64,000 nucleotides of DNA, from contig NC_083604.1 of NCBI RefSeq assembly GCF_029168945.1, forward strand, positions 66,790,211-66,854,210, in the 5' to 3' direction. This document shows, one piece after another, positions 1 through 11,879 of the stretch. The first letter of the stretch is position 1. Every line of letters begins with the position of its first letter. A program made the translations under genes and the position numbers. Under the pieces are notes generated by a model that was not told the origin of the DNA, did no database searches, and saw nothing but the letters and a program-made list of their open reading frames with translations. The DNA is from Cannabis sativa. Lineage: Eukaryota > Streptophyta > Magnoliopsida > Rosales > Cannabaceae.

Positions 1-396
1 GTGTAAAAACCTATCTGAAGTTTCTAGGTCTACCAGAGAGAGACTGAATGTTAAAGTTGCAGGAAAGGTACTTATTCAGTCTAAGGAAAGTTCTATACAT
101 TTTTGGCATCATTCCAAATTGCCTTAAACTACTAGTGTTAATTTCCTGATTAACCAAAAGTAGTTGCCAAAGATATAGAATCCAGTATCCCAAGAGAGTA
201 GACATATAGAGAGGAATTTCACATTATCAATGATTTTGTGATTAAGGAAGAGTAATAGTGGAGAAAAGGTTGTGGTTAATTCAACCTTTCAGATCCTATT
301 ACGAGGAGTTTACTACTACTACACTTGATTTGTATATCAAGGTATTGAGATTATTTGAAACGCACTTTTTGTTTTATATTTGTGCAAGTGGGAGTT
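1..396 (+). pseudogene. 3' internal remnant of a Copia retrotransposon
   Basis: No open frame survives. The last stretch (about 200-396) reads, with breaks, like the RNase H tail and 3' end of a plant Copia polyprotein, and the bases just before the LTR form a purine-rich tract (GCAAGTGGGAG) of the kind that primes plus-strand synthesis. That is why I read it as the internal end of an element lying mostly left of the window. Positions 1-200 give no recognisable protein on either strand. The assignment rests on position and the purine tract more than on protein identity. Confidence 0.45.
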
Positions 397-2290
397 TGTT
401 GGGTTTTATGCCCTAAATAAAACTCATTTCAATATAATCAGATTTACTTATTAATATAGATCAGAAATAACATTTAATGTTGCATGGTTCACATGATTTA
501 TTTCATGATTATATGTACATAATGTATAAATTCATCTGAAACCCTTTTCACATACTTGATCCTGTTTATTGTGTCGTCAACACATTGGAAAGTAAACATG
601 ACTATGTGAATAAAGTTTCCTAGATTTATCAAACACAGGGTTTTACTGATATGATAATCTACAACAAGAGTTTACTTGTATTTGGAGAAATACTATGTTC
701 TTTCCAGAACATTGGTTAAAGTAAAGCTCAGGTTGGATGCATGGAGTATGCATCGGAAGGACCGATATTGAACTTTGACTTAGATTTAATTAAACTTACC
801 GTAAAATCTATTCAAGTCAATATCGCCTAGTTGATCCTAGATCAAATGATCTTAATCCTGTTATGATTAGGCTCAATCTTGAAAGGCTATTCGTGTTCCT
901 TGAATTGTTAGTTAAGCCTACTTTTAAGTCAGGGTGATACGTACTTTTTGGGAACACGGTAGTGCAATTGAGTGGGAGCGCTAGCATAAACATGGAATCT
1001 ATAGCTTCTATCTGGCGAATAGTAAGCAAAGGATGATCACCTTCGAGCTTGACCAAACGAAAATAAATGGTGGAGATCTCATTTCACATAAGCTGAAATA
1101 TCATTTATACGGGGTCAAGTGTTTTAAGGATAAAATACATTGTAGGGTGTTACGGTAATTTAATCCCTTTACTGTGTAGATCATTCATATAGAGGATAAT
1201 TGATCAAATTAGGATTATAACAATGGATAACTAATGATGTGTCTATATGGTGGAACATATAGAGCATTCTATATACTGAGAGTGCAATTCTAAGTTCTAT
1301 GCGTGGATTCAACGAAGAATTAATAAGTTAGTGAATTTTAGTGCTAAATTCTTGATCTACTTATTGGAAGCTCGGTTATATAGACCCATGGTCCCCCCAC
1401 TAGTTGAGATAATATTACTTGTAAGACTCATGTAATTGGTTTTAATTAATCAATTATAATTCACAAGTTAGACTATGTCTATTTGTGAATTTTTCACTAA
1501 GTAAGGGCGAAATTGTAAAGAAAGAGTTTATAGGGGCATATTTGTTAATTATGATACTTTGTATGGTTCAATTAATAAATATGATAAATGACAATATTAT
1601 TTAATAATTATTTATAGTTATTAAATAGTTAGAATTGGCATTTAAATGGTTGAATTAGGAAATTGGCATTTTTGAGAAAATCAGATACAAAAGGTGTTAA
1701 AATTGCAAAATTGCAAAAAGCAAGGCCCAATCCACTAAGTGTATGGCCGACCACCTATTGTAGTATTTTAAGTTGATTTTTTCATTATTTTAATGCCATA
1801 TAATTCAAATCTAACCCTAGTGGATTGCTATAAATAGATAGTGAAGGCTTCAGGAAAATTAGACTTTTCTTCTGACACTTTCTGAATCAGAAAAACTGAG
1901 CCTTCTCTCTCCCTATCTTTAACTACCACTTCTTCTTTCTTCTTCCTTTGAATTTCGAAATCCTTAGTGATTAGAGTAGTGCCCACACACATCAAGTGAT
2001 ACCTCAATCATAGTGAGGAAGATCGTGAAGAAAGATCATCAGCAAAGGAGTTTCAGCATCAAAGATTCAGAGAAAGAGATCCAGGTTCAGATATTGATAA
2101 TGCTTTGCTACAAAAAGGAATCAAGGGCTAGATATCTGAACGGAAGGAGTCATTTAATTCCGCTGCACCCAATGTAAGGTTTCTTAAACTTTATATGTGT
2201 TTAATTTATCGTTTTAGAAAGTTCTTATTTAGGATGTTAATAAACATACTTGTGAGTAGATCTAAGATCCTGGTAAAATAATTTCCAACA
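397..2290 (+). mobile_element. Copia LTR (family D), probable 3' LTR
   Basis: Begins TGTTGGGTTTTATGCC and ends AATTTCCAACA, the same ends as the copies at 2390-4306 and 48084-49976, so this is one LTR family of about 1.9 kb. A TATA box lies at 1829-1836. Unlike the other copies it lacks a matching 5-bp flank (GAGTT left, GGTAG right). With a purine tract immediately upstream, this suggests the 3' LTR of an element whose 5' half lies outside the window rather than a solo LTR. Short open frames inside it are chance. Confidence 0.75.
1829..1836 (+). promoter_or_regulatory. TATA box of family D LTR
   Basis: TATAAATA, about 460 bp before the LTR end. The equivalent boxes are at 3909-3916 (TATATAAA) and 49532-49539 (TATAAATA) in the other two copies, so its position in the LTR is conserved. 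It is the likely retroelement core promoter. Confidence 0.6.
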
Positions 2291-2389
2291 GGTAGGAACG
2301 ACATCAGTTTGGATTCAGGCCCTTATGTTATGTTAATATTTTCTATGTTAGGTTGACAATATATGGAATCAATTTTTATATGTTTATGT
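2291..2389. other. Short unique DNA between two LTRs
   Basis: 99 bp of AT-rich sequence separating the first LTR from the solo LTR at 2390. It is the left part of the site into which the solo LTR inserted, continuing at 4307. No gene is seen. Confidence 0.6.
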
Positions 2390-4306
2390 TGTTGGGTTTT
2401 ATGCCCTAAATAAAATTCATTTCATATAATCAGATTTACTTATTAATAAAGATCAGAAATAACATTTTATGTTGCATGGTTCACATGATTTATTTCATGA
2501 TTATATGTATATAATGTATGAATTCTTTTTAAGTCCAGAACATATGAATTTGTTAAGATTATAGTGTTGTCAGCACAGTGGAATATAATCTTAATTATAT
2601 GTTCAAAAGTTTATTCCGTGATTTGTCAAAACACTGGATTTAGACTGACATGGTATAATCAGCGATAGGTATTCTTACACCTTGGAAAAGTGTTATGTCC
2701 TTTCCAGGACATTGGCAAAGTTTACCAGTATCGGATGTATGGAGTATACATCGGAAGGGACCGATATTGAACTTTGATTAGATATATTAAAACTTACCGT
2801 AATATCTATTCAATTCAATATCACCTGTTGATCCTAGATCAAATGATCTTAATCTTGATATGGTTAGGTTCAATCTCAAGAGTGTTAGTCGTGTTCTTTG
2901 ATTTGTTAGTTAAGCCTACTTTTGGGTCAAGGTGATACGTACATTTTGGGAACACGGTAATGCAATTGAGTGGGAGCGCTAACATAAATATGGAATCTAT
3001 AGCTTCTATTTGGCAAATAGAAAGTAAAGGATGATTTCCTTCGAGCTTAACCAAACGAAGATAAATGGTGGAGATCTCATTTCACTTAGCTGAAATATCA
3101 TTTATACAGGGTTAAGTGTTTTAAGGATAAAATACATTGTAGGGTGTTACGGTAATTTAATCCCTTTACAGTGTAAATCATCTATATAGAGGATCATTGA
3201 TCACATTAGGGTTATAACAATGGATAACTAATGACGTGTCTATATCGTGGAACATATAGAGCGTTCTATATGACTGAGAGTGCAATTCCAAGTTCTAAGT
3301 GTGGATTCAATGAGGAATTAATAAGTTAGGAAATTTACTTGGTAAATTCGGTTCAACTTATTGGAAGCTCGGTTATATAGACCCATGGTCCCCATATTAG
3401 TTGAGACCATACTGCTTGTAAGACTCAGTTAATTGATTTTAATTAATCAATTATAATTCTAAAAGTTAGACTATGTCTACTTTATGAATTCTCACTAAGT
3501 AAGGATGAAATCGTAAATAAAAGGGTTTCTAGGTTTAATTATTAATTGAGAGACTTTGCATGTCTAATTAATAATTATTTTAAATGACAATATTATTTAA
3601 TAATCTATTTTAGTTATTAAATAATTAGTTTTGGCATTTAAATGATTAGAATTGGAAAAGTGGCATTTTTGGAGAAATAGAAATAAAATTGAGGAAACTG
3701 AAAAATCCAAGTGAGGCCCATGAAACTCCATGGCCGGCCACCTCTTTGATTTTCCCAATTATTATTTTCAATTTTAATTGCCATGTAATTGCTAATCAAA
3801 GCCTAGCAATAATAGGAAAGTGGTGGATCACACTAAATAAGGAAGTTAATCAATTACACAGTAAAAGAGGAAACTGCTTATTTGGAAAGTTGTGCTCTCC
3901 CTTTTCCCTATATAAAGCAATCCTTGTTCTCTTCTCTTGCATGTCTTTGAATGCTTGATAAGCCACGAAATTAAGAGAGAAAAAGAGAGAAAATTTTCGA
4001 AATCCTTGTGAGATGAGTAGTGCCCACACGCATCAAGTGGTACCTCAATCATAGTATGTAAGACTATGGAATTTCTGCATCAAAGAAGGAGAAAAGAAGA
4101 TCCAGGTTCAGATCTTGGTGATGCTCTGCTACAGAAAGGAATCAAGGGCTAGAGATCTGAACGGAAGGAGTCATAATATTCCGCTGCACCCACTGTAAGG
4201 TTTTCTAACTTTATATGTGTTTATTTTCATTGTTTTAGAATTCATATTAGGTTGTTAATCCAACATACATGATAGTAAATAGATCCTGGTAAAATAATTT
4301 CCAACA
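2390..4306 (+). mobile_element. Solo LTR, Copia family D, TSD TATGT
   Basis: A 1,917-bp copy of the family D LTR with canonical TGTTGGG...CCAACA ends. It is flanked by a perfect 5-bp target duplication TATGT (2385-2389 and 4307-4311). No internal domain or second LTR lies between the flanks, so it is a solo LTR left by LTR-LTR recombination. A TATA box lies at 3909-3916. It inserted into T-rich DNA next to the decayed MULE that follows. Confidence 0.9.
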
Positions 4307-4891
4307 TATGTATACTTTTAGTTTTTTCTGATTTTTCTTTTTGTAATACATATTTTAATGGTTTTTACATTTTCCTTGTGAAGTGTTGTTGTTACATTGT
4401 GTTTTGTTTGTATAGTTTTTTGTTTAATTTTAACCGGTTTTTTCATGTTTACTTAGATTGCTTAATGTTATTTGTATATTTAATCGGTTTATTTTCCAGT
4501 TTGAAAGGTCGTTGTTTAATGTTGATTTTTTTTAACCGGTTATTTGTTTAGTTATCTTATATATTTTTTTTGTTATTAAGTTGTTTGTATTGTATATATT
4601 ATATAGAACCTTTTTTTTATAGAACATGTATTTTTGGTTCATGTTTAAATATAATCAGTTTCATTTTCGTTGTTTTCTTTTGTTTTGGTGCATTTTGAAT
4701 ATACCCGATTTTTTTGTTGTTTTTTTTTTTACAAGGCAATTCTATATTATGAAAATTTTCATTTTCATTCAAAACCAATTATGTTTGAAGATATAGTTCA
4801 TGATCAACAAATATTGAAACGATTATTGGAACATACAAAATCAAATTTTTTTTTTTTATTGTAAATATATCTTTGTATTCAATAAAACTGG
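4307..4891. repeat. T-rich flank of MULE1 with AACCGGTT motifs
   Basis: Strongly T-rich sequence downstream (in minus-strand terms) of the MULE1 transposase stop. Perfect AACCGGTT palindromes lie at 4432-4439 and 4534-4541, with degenerate forms (AATCGGTT, AACTGGTT) near 4484 and 4888. The same motif is dense in the transposase's first intron (9807-10984), so this is probably a subterminal part of the same element. I could not identify its terminal inverted repeat here. Confidence 0.55.
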
Positions 4892-6695
4892 TTATTCTTG
4901 TTGTGTCTTTGCTTTCTTGCGCCTTGGTTGTTTTGGTTCTTGTTGCTTTGGTGGTAGAGCTGGATTAGTGCATGTTTTTCTGTTGTGCCCTGTCTTCTTG
5001 CAACATCCACACTTTAGCTGTACCTTTGGCTCTCCTTTTGAACTTATTCTTCTCCTCCTAGGTCTCCCTGCTCTCTTTTTTGTGTTTGGGGGTAGGACTA
5101 TCATTTCCAAGCTCTCAGGCAGTGTCCACTCACTTTCATTTGGTAATGGGTTCTGTAAAGACCGCTTATTTTAATTTGAAAATTAGCAGTTAATCACGTT
5201 TAATTATGAAAATTATTTATAGCTATTTAAATAATTTGTTATACTGTTATTATTGAATTCAGAAATGCATTGCTATGTCATTCAGTAGTTTTCATATTTT
5301 GCATTTCCGGTGCCCGGTATTTTGGAACTCGGTGTTTGGCTCAGTAGAAATCACAACTTAGTATGTTAGTAGTTTGGGACGGTTTAGTTAGACATTTGGA
5401 ATGTCGGGAATGGCCGGGAATTTAGAATTTCCCAAAAATACCCCTTTAGTGTTAATTATGTGGTTTTGGTGAGGAGGGGCAAAATGGTCTTTTTGCCCCA
5501 ATGACTTTTTGTCCTTTAGTGGACTTAGTAAATGAAAAATAAATGTTTGTTTATGATTTATTTGGCTGAAATGGTATTGATATATGTATAATAGTTTTTT
5601 TATTTCATTTATCAAAAAATTACAAAGTTAAAGAAAAGTAGAAAATTTTCAAAAAGCTCTCATTTTCTCTCTATTTTCGGCCAAGACTTGGAGCTGCTAG
5701 GGCTGGGTGTTTTTGCTCAATTCTTGTGATTTTCAACTCCTCTTTGTGTAATCCAAGTCAAGGTTTGATCACTTGTATCTTCTCTTTGTTTTCTTGAAAT
5801 TTTTGATGAAAATAATATGAGTTATGCATGATGTTGCTGCTGTAATTGTTGTTGTTGTTTCCTTGATTAAAATGTTAAGTTAAGTAGGTTTAATTAGATT
5901 GAATTGCATGCTTGAATTCCTTCTTCTAGTTGGATAGATTTTTATGTAAAAAGCTTGGGTTTTCAAAGAAAAATGGAGGTTTTGGTGGCTGTTGTGTTTG
6001 CATGAGTTAGATTCTAGTTTCTGAAGTTGTTATTAGCTTGATATTGAGTTTGAAGCATAGATTGAATGCATGTTAGGTGATTTTACTCAAGTTTGAGTTT
6101 AGAACTCAAAGCTTGAGCTTTAATGGTGTTTTTCATTTCTGTGCAATCTGGGTGGTTTTGTTGCTTTAGAAATGTTCTAGGGGTTGTATAGAACAGGTCT
6201 GGAAGGTTTCATGTGATTTGGGGTTGATTTGAGCAAGTTATGAATTTTTGAGTTTGCTGCCTGCGACGAACCAGAATTCCGGTTGTGCATCCGGAATTTC
6301 GGATGGGGGTTCTGAATTTTCCAGAACCGGAATTCCGGTTGGGCAACCGGTCTACCGGTTGGGGAAAATTCTGAAACCCTAGACTTCCTCGATTTTATGT
6401 TTTTAGGGGTATTGCCATGCTTTTTATCGATAGGGAAACTTTTAGTTCCTAGTTTAAGTCCCCGGGAAGTGATTTAGCGTGTCACTTATAGTGTTGTGAT
6501 TTTTATGGTTTAGGAGCCTGTAATCCGCCGCGCAGTTAAAGTTCCAGTCAGGTTGACCGGCACACCTGAATTCGGAATCCAGGTAAGATTAGTATAACAG
6601 TATGCATATGTAGATTACATGTTTAGCATGCATGTAGGAAGCCTGTTAGATTACATTAGTTATGTATGTTGGCTTCGAACCATCCAACCCTATCA

Positions 6696-6925
6696 CGTCG
6701 GTACAGGCTGGAGTATGAGCAGCAGCCGGAGTATGACCGGTTCGACCGATCAGGCTGACACTTGGTTGGTGGTTCCGTACTATTGACGTATCCCGTCGGT
6801 ACAGGCTGGAGTATGACCAGCAGCCGGAGTATGACCGGTTCGACCGATCAGGTGGATATAGTAACACGTCGGTACAGTTTGGAGTATGACCAAGCGGAGT
6901 ATGACCGGTTCGACCGATCAGGCTG
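6696..6925 (+). repeat. Three-unit tandem repeat inside Gypsy LTR
   Basis: Three diverged units start at 6696, 6794 and 6867 with CGTCGGTACAG, each ending in a GACCGGTTCGACCGATCAGG-type core. Unit lengths differ (about 98, 73 and 59 bp) because the linker varies. It is GC-rich compared with its surroundings. Confidence 0.85.
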
Positions 6926-6962
6926 TTACGTGTCAATAGTACCGTCCCTATGAACGTTCAGA

Positions 6963-7055
6963 ACTCAGTACCGTGTTGGACACGGCAGTAGTGACTCAGT
7001 ACCGTGTTGGACACGGCAGTAGTGGGACTCAGTATCGTGTTGGACACGGCAGTTA
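6963..7055 (+). repeat. 31-bp tandem repeat, three units, inside Gypsy LTR
   Basis: Units at 6963, 6994 and about 7027 share ACTCAGTACCGTGTTGGACA. Each holds an imperfect dyad (CCGTGT...ACACGG) able to form a small hairpin. It lies directly downstream of the longer tandem array. Confidence 0.85.
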
Positions 7056-9806
7056 GGGTTATGATCAGGGGTATGGGCGTCTGATCATGACTGGGATTAC
7101 GTATGAATATTATTATGCTTTTCTTACTGAGTCTGTCGACTCACAGTTCTACGTTTATGTGTAGGTAAAGGCAAGGCTAAAGCTGATGGACCGTGAACGA
7201 GCTTGTGAAGATTGTACATGTCGGGGCGGTTAGGCCTGGAGAGTACGATCTTCGGGACAGCGAGGCTGATTTTGTAACTAGTCGCTAGGCGACATTTATT
7301 TTGTATAAACAGTTAAATTTTTTAAATGATTTTGTAATCGGGATCCCGAGTCTTTTTGTAATTATATTTTACAAGTTTAATTAAAAAGCAAAAATTATAA
7401 TTAATCACGTTTTCCATAAACCTCGTTGATTAGCAACGAGCTGCACAGCATGTTTAAAAATCACGTAATACGCCTATGTTAGTTAGGGTGTTACAGGTTC
7501 GCTGTTGTGTCATATATTGCTTTCATTTCGTCAGTTTTGTAGTAGTCCGCAACATAGTCGTAAACTCGCAATCCTCGTTTTGAGAATACAGCTATTGCAT
7601 GAGCACATGGGATTTCATCTTGCTGGAACCGGTTACATTCACATGTTTTGTCTAGTAAATTGACTAGGAATTTCCCTTTCTCTAGCACATTCACTTGGTG
7701 GAGTATGGTTGTGACTAGTGTAACCTGTTATTTTAAGTAGAAAAATTATTTTATACAGTTGTTCAATTTTTTTAATGTGTACTGTCTGTATATATCTATA
7801 AGTTTAGTTGCTTGAATAAAGTTGTCTCTGAGTATTTTTTCTTTCACTGTTGAAACTTTGGTGAATGTTCCATGTGCTTTGTTGCCGTTTGTCCAAACCC
7901 ATTTTTGTACCAAACTTCGAAAACTCTCCATCATTGTAGTGATGGGCAGTGTTCTTGTGGCAAGTATTGCTGAATTTATCGACTCAGCTATGTTGGATGC
8001 CATCATTGTGTACCTTCTGGTCGGGCAGTGGCATCTACTCCATATTTGTATCTTATTCTCTGAAGATAAGGTCTGATTCTGCTGTCTATTTTGTCGAGTT
8101 TTGACATGTATCCTTCAAATGATTTCGTGTTGTATGTCTTGGCGGCTTTGACAAAGTTTAATGTAAGATCTTCCCCGTGTATTCTAAAATTGACCTTAAT
8201 GTTGTTTAGCAAGTGGAATATGCATGCTCCATGGAATATGTTTGGGTAGACAATTGTTACTGCTTTCTCTATGCTTTTGTGTCGGTCTGAGATGATTGTC
8301 ATGCCTGCGAGTGTATGTCTGTTTTAACCGATTTTTTTGTTACTTTTTTTTTTTGAAACCGGTTATTTATGTTAAGTAAGTCTAACAAACAATAGGAAAC
8401 CTATTACACTAAAGATGATGTATTTGCTGTATATTTCTGCTTGAACCAGTTTCTTACCTTCTCTTTCTCCGAATGTTTCTCTTAGCTTGTGGAAGAACCA
8501 CTCCCATGATGAATCATTCTCCGAGTCTCTTATTCCGAATGCCAATATGAATATGTGGTTATTAGCATCCATTGTTGATGTTGTAAACAACGTCCCTCCG
8601 TATGTTATTTTCAAGAATGTGCCATCTACCACAATCACCGGTCTACAATGAATCCATCCTCTAATTGAGTTTGACAGTGCTAGGAACATGTACTTGAACC
8701 GGTTCTTATTGTCTGTTATCAATTCGGTTACGGTGCCTGGATTTGCTTTTTTTAGCATATGAAGGTACATTGAGAGTTATTGGTATGAGTCTTCTGGCTT
8801 TCCTCTTGATAATTCTAGAGCCTTCTCTCTTGTTCTCCAAGCCTTTTGATATCCCATCGAGACCCCAAACTCGTGTAGCAAATCCTTCATGATGTCATTC
8901 GGTGCATGCTTCCTATTTATTGAGTCGTACTTCTTCTTTACTATTTGAGCAATAGTATTGTATGTTGCTTGCCTGTGATCTTCCACTATGACATCCAATG
9001 AGCAGGTGTGGTTGTTGACATATTTTCCAATCTTGAAGGTTTGTGTTTGTTTCAACTTTGAAGTGCGCATAAATCAGTTACAATTTTCGTCAACACATGT
9101 AACCATGTATTCCCTCGGCTCGGACCTCTTCGTTCTGATTTGAAAGTTCTTTATCATTGCATAGAATCCGATTGCCGTTTCAGTATGTTCTTGTCACTGT
9201 ATATTTGTCCTTCTTCGATCTCAAGCACCATGTAATCTGTGATTATCTCTATTTCCTCATCCCTTCTCTTTTTTGTTGCTTCATTGGATTGCTCTATTAT
9301 AAAGTCTGCAACTTGTTCAGCCATGGCAAACATGTTGGGGGCAATTGTATACTGACAATAATCATGATTTGAATCTTGTCCTTCAATATCAGATTGTTGG
9401 TTGAATGGTTCGTCGTGTATTTGTAGAACCAGTTCCTCCACTGTCTTGGTTTGCTCTTGTATTGGTTGGTCTGAAGATTGATTTTTCACTATTTGTATAG
9501 CCATTTCTTCTGTAGTTGTGATGCATAGTGGAGAATCAGTTACTCCAGCTTGTGATTTTCTCAGCTTAATGTAGAACTTGAGAGAATTGTCACTCAGTAG
9601 CTTCATCGGTGTTGTCCCCGGTGATATCTGGTAGGATATGTCTATGTTGCTTCTGTTGCAGTTGATCTCTGTTTTTATCAGCTCCATCAAGTTTGCTAGT
9701 GATGAATTGGTTGGAATTAGAATTTCTGTCATTGTGTAGTCATCATAATTTGTATTTTCCCTCCACTAACCCCCATATTTGATGACACACATGATTTATT
9801 CCATAC

Positions 9807-10984
9807 CTGCAATTTTAGGAAAAAAGTAATATCAGAATATTATTGAAATGTTTTGTTTGGAACCAGTTATTTTTTAAAAAATTATAGGTGTTATTGTTTT
9901 GGTTTTAGGTTTTTAACTGTTGTTTTTTTTGTTTTTTTTTATTTGTCATTTATGTTTTTGATAATTATTTTGCATTTTCAAAGAAAAATTCTTTTTAAAA
10001 TTTAAGTGTAATTTTTTTTTTCTTTTAATTTTTTAATTGTATGTTTTGCTATATTTTTTAATATTTTTCAAGTTTTTTAACCGTTTTTTTTTTCTGTTAT
10101 GTTTTATTATTTGTGACTTTCTTTATTTTTTAACTATTTTATGCAAAAGTAATATTATATTATTATATTTTTGTATTTAGAACCGGTTATTTTTAAATTG
10201 TATTTAGAGAATCAATGTTATAGGTGAGTTTTTTAACTGGTTTTTAAGTTTTAACTGATTTGTTTTATGTTATATATATTGTTGTATATGTTTTAATTTT
10301 GTTTTCTTGTAGCCTTGTTAAATGTAATGTTTTGTTAGAATCTGATTTTATTTTTGTATTTGGAATCGGTTTCATTTAATTTTTATGTTTTAGTGTGTAA
10401 GTTAGTTTTTTAACTGGTTATTTTTTAAAAAATTATAGGTGTTTTAAGTTTTTAACTATTTTTTTTTTTGTTTATTTTCTGGTTTTAGGTGTTATTGTTT
10501 TGTTTGTTTTGGTAAAAATTATTTTTTTTAACTGTTTTTTTTTATTTATTTTTTGATGGTATGTTTTGTTATATGTTTTTAACTATTTTTCACGTTTTTG
10601 ATTGTTTTTTTAACCGGTTTTTTTTCCTATTATGTTTTGTTATATGTCACTCTCATTATTTTTTTTACTGTTTTTAACTGGTTATTTTGGTTCTGGTATA
10701 TATTTGTTTTGCATGTGTGTTTCATACGGTTGACCTTGATTTTGTATATTGTTTTAACCGGTTATTTTTTTTTATATATGTGTTCATTAAAATGTCGCGT
10801 AATGTTTATATACCATTAATGCTTATATACCTGTAATGTGTATTATTGACAATTGTTATTCCAGTTTTGATTCTGTGTGTAATTTGGTTTGTTTTTTTTA
10901 GTTTTTTGTTTTCAATTTTAATTAGCATTGATTTTTCAAGTTATAAAGATAAGGAAGAGGATCAGAAGCAATTGAAGAGCTTAC
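9807..10984 (-). repeat. Predicted first intron of MULE1 with AACCGGTT array
   Basis: On the minus strand a consensus donor (CTTCAG|GTAAGC at 10985/10984) and an acceptor (TTGCAG at 9812-9807) bound 1,178 bp of T-rich sequence immediately upstream of the transposase start. Perfect AACCGGTT sites lie at 10181-10188, 10612-10619 and 10755-10762. Many one-base variants (AACTGGTT, AACCAGTT, AATCGGTT) lie near 9861, 10240, 10365, 10412 and 10677, nearly all followed by A and runs of T. A further perfect site lies in the gap at 8357-8364. Intron status is inferred from splice consensus only. Confidence 0.55.
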
Positions 10985-11480
10985 CTGAAGACGATTAGAG
11001 CTGTAGAAGACGATCGGAGGTCGATGATCGTTGCTGAAGCTCTGTCTTCAGTCGATGAAAATTTTTAGTTTTGAGATCGACTTTCTGCGCATGTTTCTTG
11101 CGTTTGAGATGATTAGTATAACCTGAAGAACTTTTCGGAGCTGGAAAAGACGATCGGAGGCGGCAATCGTTGCTGGTTTTGGAGAAGACGATCGAAGTCG
11201 ACTGATCTTTGCGTTTGAGTTCGGTTTGCAGATCGAATTGCAGTGATCAATCGCAGCTGGTGATTGTGCGATTCCGAATGTGATGATCGGAGAGAAAACC
11301 GCAGAGATTAGGGAGAGAGTAATCGAAGTGAATGGATTCTGTTATATTTTCAATTTGGTAAGTATGGGTTTTTCCACTTTAAGCATATTTATATGTTTTG
11401 TGCATTCCTATATTTTTTCAGTTAATTATTTTTTTTTCCATATATTTTTCATTTATTTTTTTCTGCCATGAAAAGGTAAA
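10985..11480 (-). promoter_or_regulatory. Putative 5' leader/promoter end of MULE1
   Basis: Mixed-composition sequence upstream of the predicted first intron, with three diverged copies of a GACGATCGGAGG-like phrase (near 11010, 11148 and 11187). Its position suggests the untranslated first exon and the terminal region of MULE1. I could not match a terminal inverted repeat to the other side, so the outer boundary is unknown. Confidence 0.35.
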
Positions 11481-11879
11481 TGACAACAAAAAAAATTCCA
11501 TATTTATGAAAAATCCTATTAATTTGGGGATAAAATAAGAAATGCCTCTTTTTTTTGTCAGTTAACTAAAAATGCCTGCATATTAAAATCTATTCAAATT
11601 TACCCACTTTTATAAGGTTACTATCTAATTTACCCTTACACATGTTACCTTAATTAATAGCTGGTGGGTATTCATATGATTGGGGAGGCCTTAATTGTAT
11701 GAAATAAGAGGGGCATAATTGGAATAATAGTTAGAAAAGAGGGCATAAATTAATGAGTTTTAAGAAAGAGATAAAAATGAGATGGACTCCCTTAAAAAAG
11801 GGTATACCATCTAATTTCCTCAATTATTTACCATCTATCTGTTTTGGGCCCAACCAAGCCCAATTCTATTCCTAAACCT
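11481..11879. other. AT-rich intergenic DNA, possible element end
   Basis: No gene is seen. The sequence has the repeated phrase AAATGCCT and other features typical of MULE terminal regions, but no matching inverted copy or target duplication was found. Confidence 0.4.

Larger units (their letters stand above)
5154..7495 (+). mobile_element. Gypsy-type solo LTR in MULE1, TSD GGTTC
   Basis: Starts TGTAAAGACC, ends GGGTGTTACA and is flanked by perfect GGTTC duplications (5149-5153, 7496-7500). At 2,342 bp without any internal gene it is a solo LTR. The ends resemble the chromovirus LTRs at 38826-44274, and it shares with them a GGTAARGGCAAGGCTAA-like motif near 7165. It interrupts the MULE1 transposase between the SWIM finger and the C-terminal zinc knuckle, creating a stop exactly at the junction. 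It contains two tandem arrays (6696-6925 and 6963-7055). Confidence 0.92.
4892..9792 (-). pseudogene. MULE1: decayed Mutator-like transposase
   Basis: Minus-strand MULE transposase. In order: an N-terminal MULE domain (9792-9130), a FAR1/MuDR-type DNA-binding region (about 9130-8777), the DDE catalytic core (first Asp in VVDGTF near 8630, second in ISDRHK near 8290, Glu in AESINSA near 7990), a SWIM zinc finger with all ligands (CEC...PCAH, near 7640-7590), and a C-terminal CCHC knuckle (CGCCKKTGHNRKTC) at 5030-4980. An acceptor-like TTGCAG (9812-9807) sits just upstream of the putative ATG at 9792. Breaks: TAG at 9768-9766, a frameshift near 9170, a stop near 9070, further breaks around 8770, 8300-8370 and 7695-7745, and the LTR inserted at 5154-7495. 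The frame reads on cleanly across that LTR if it is ignored. Inactive. Confidence 0.88.

Noticed and set aside
817..3054. Similar antisense frames in two family D LTRs (817-1056 and 2839-3054)
   Set aside because: They resemble each other only because the LTRs do. The frames differ in length and end differently, are absent as a coding frame in the third copy, and match no protein family.
6646..6953. ORFs on both strands over the LTR tandem repeats
   Set aside because: Produced by the repeat units. No start context or domain, and the region is within a solo LTR.
10598..10819. Phe/Leu-rich membrane-protein-like ORF
   Set aside because: Translation of T-rich intron sequence. Hydrophobicity comes from TTT codons only.
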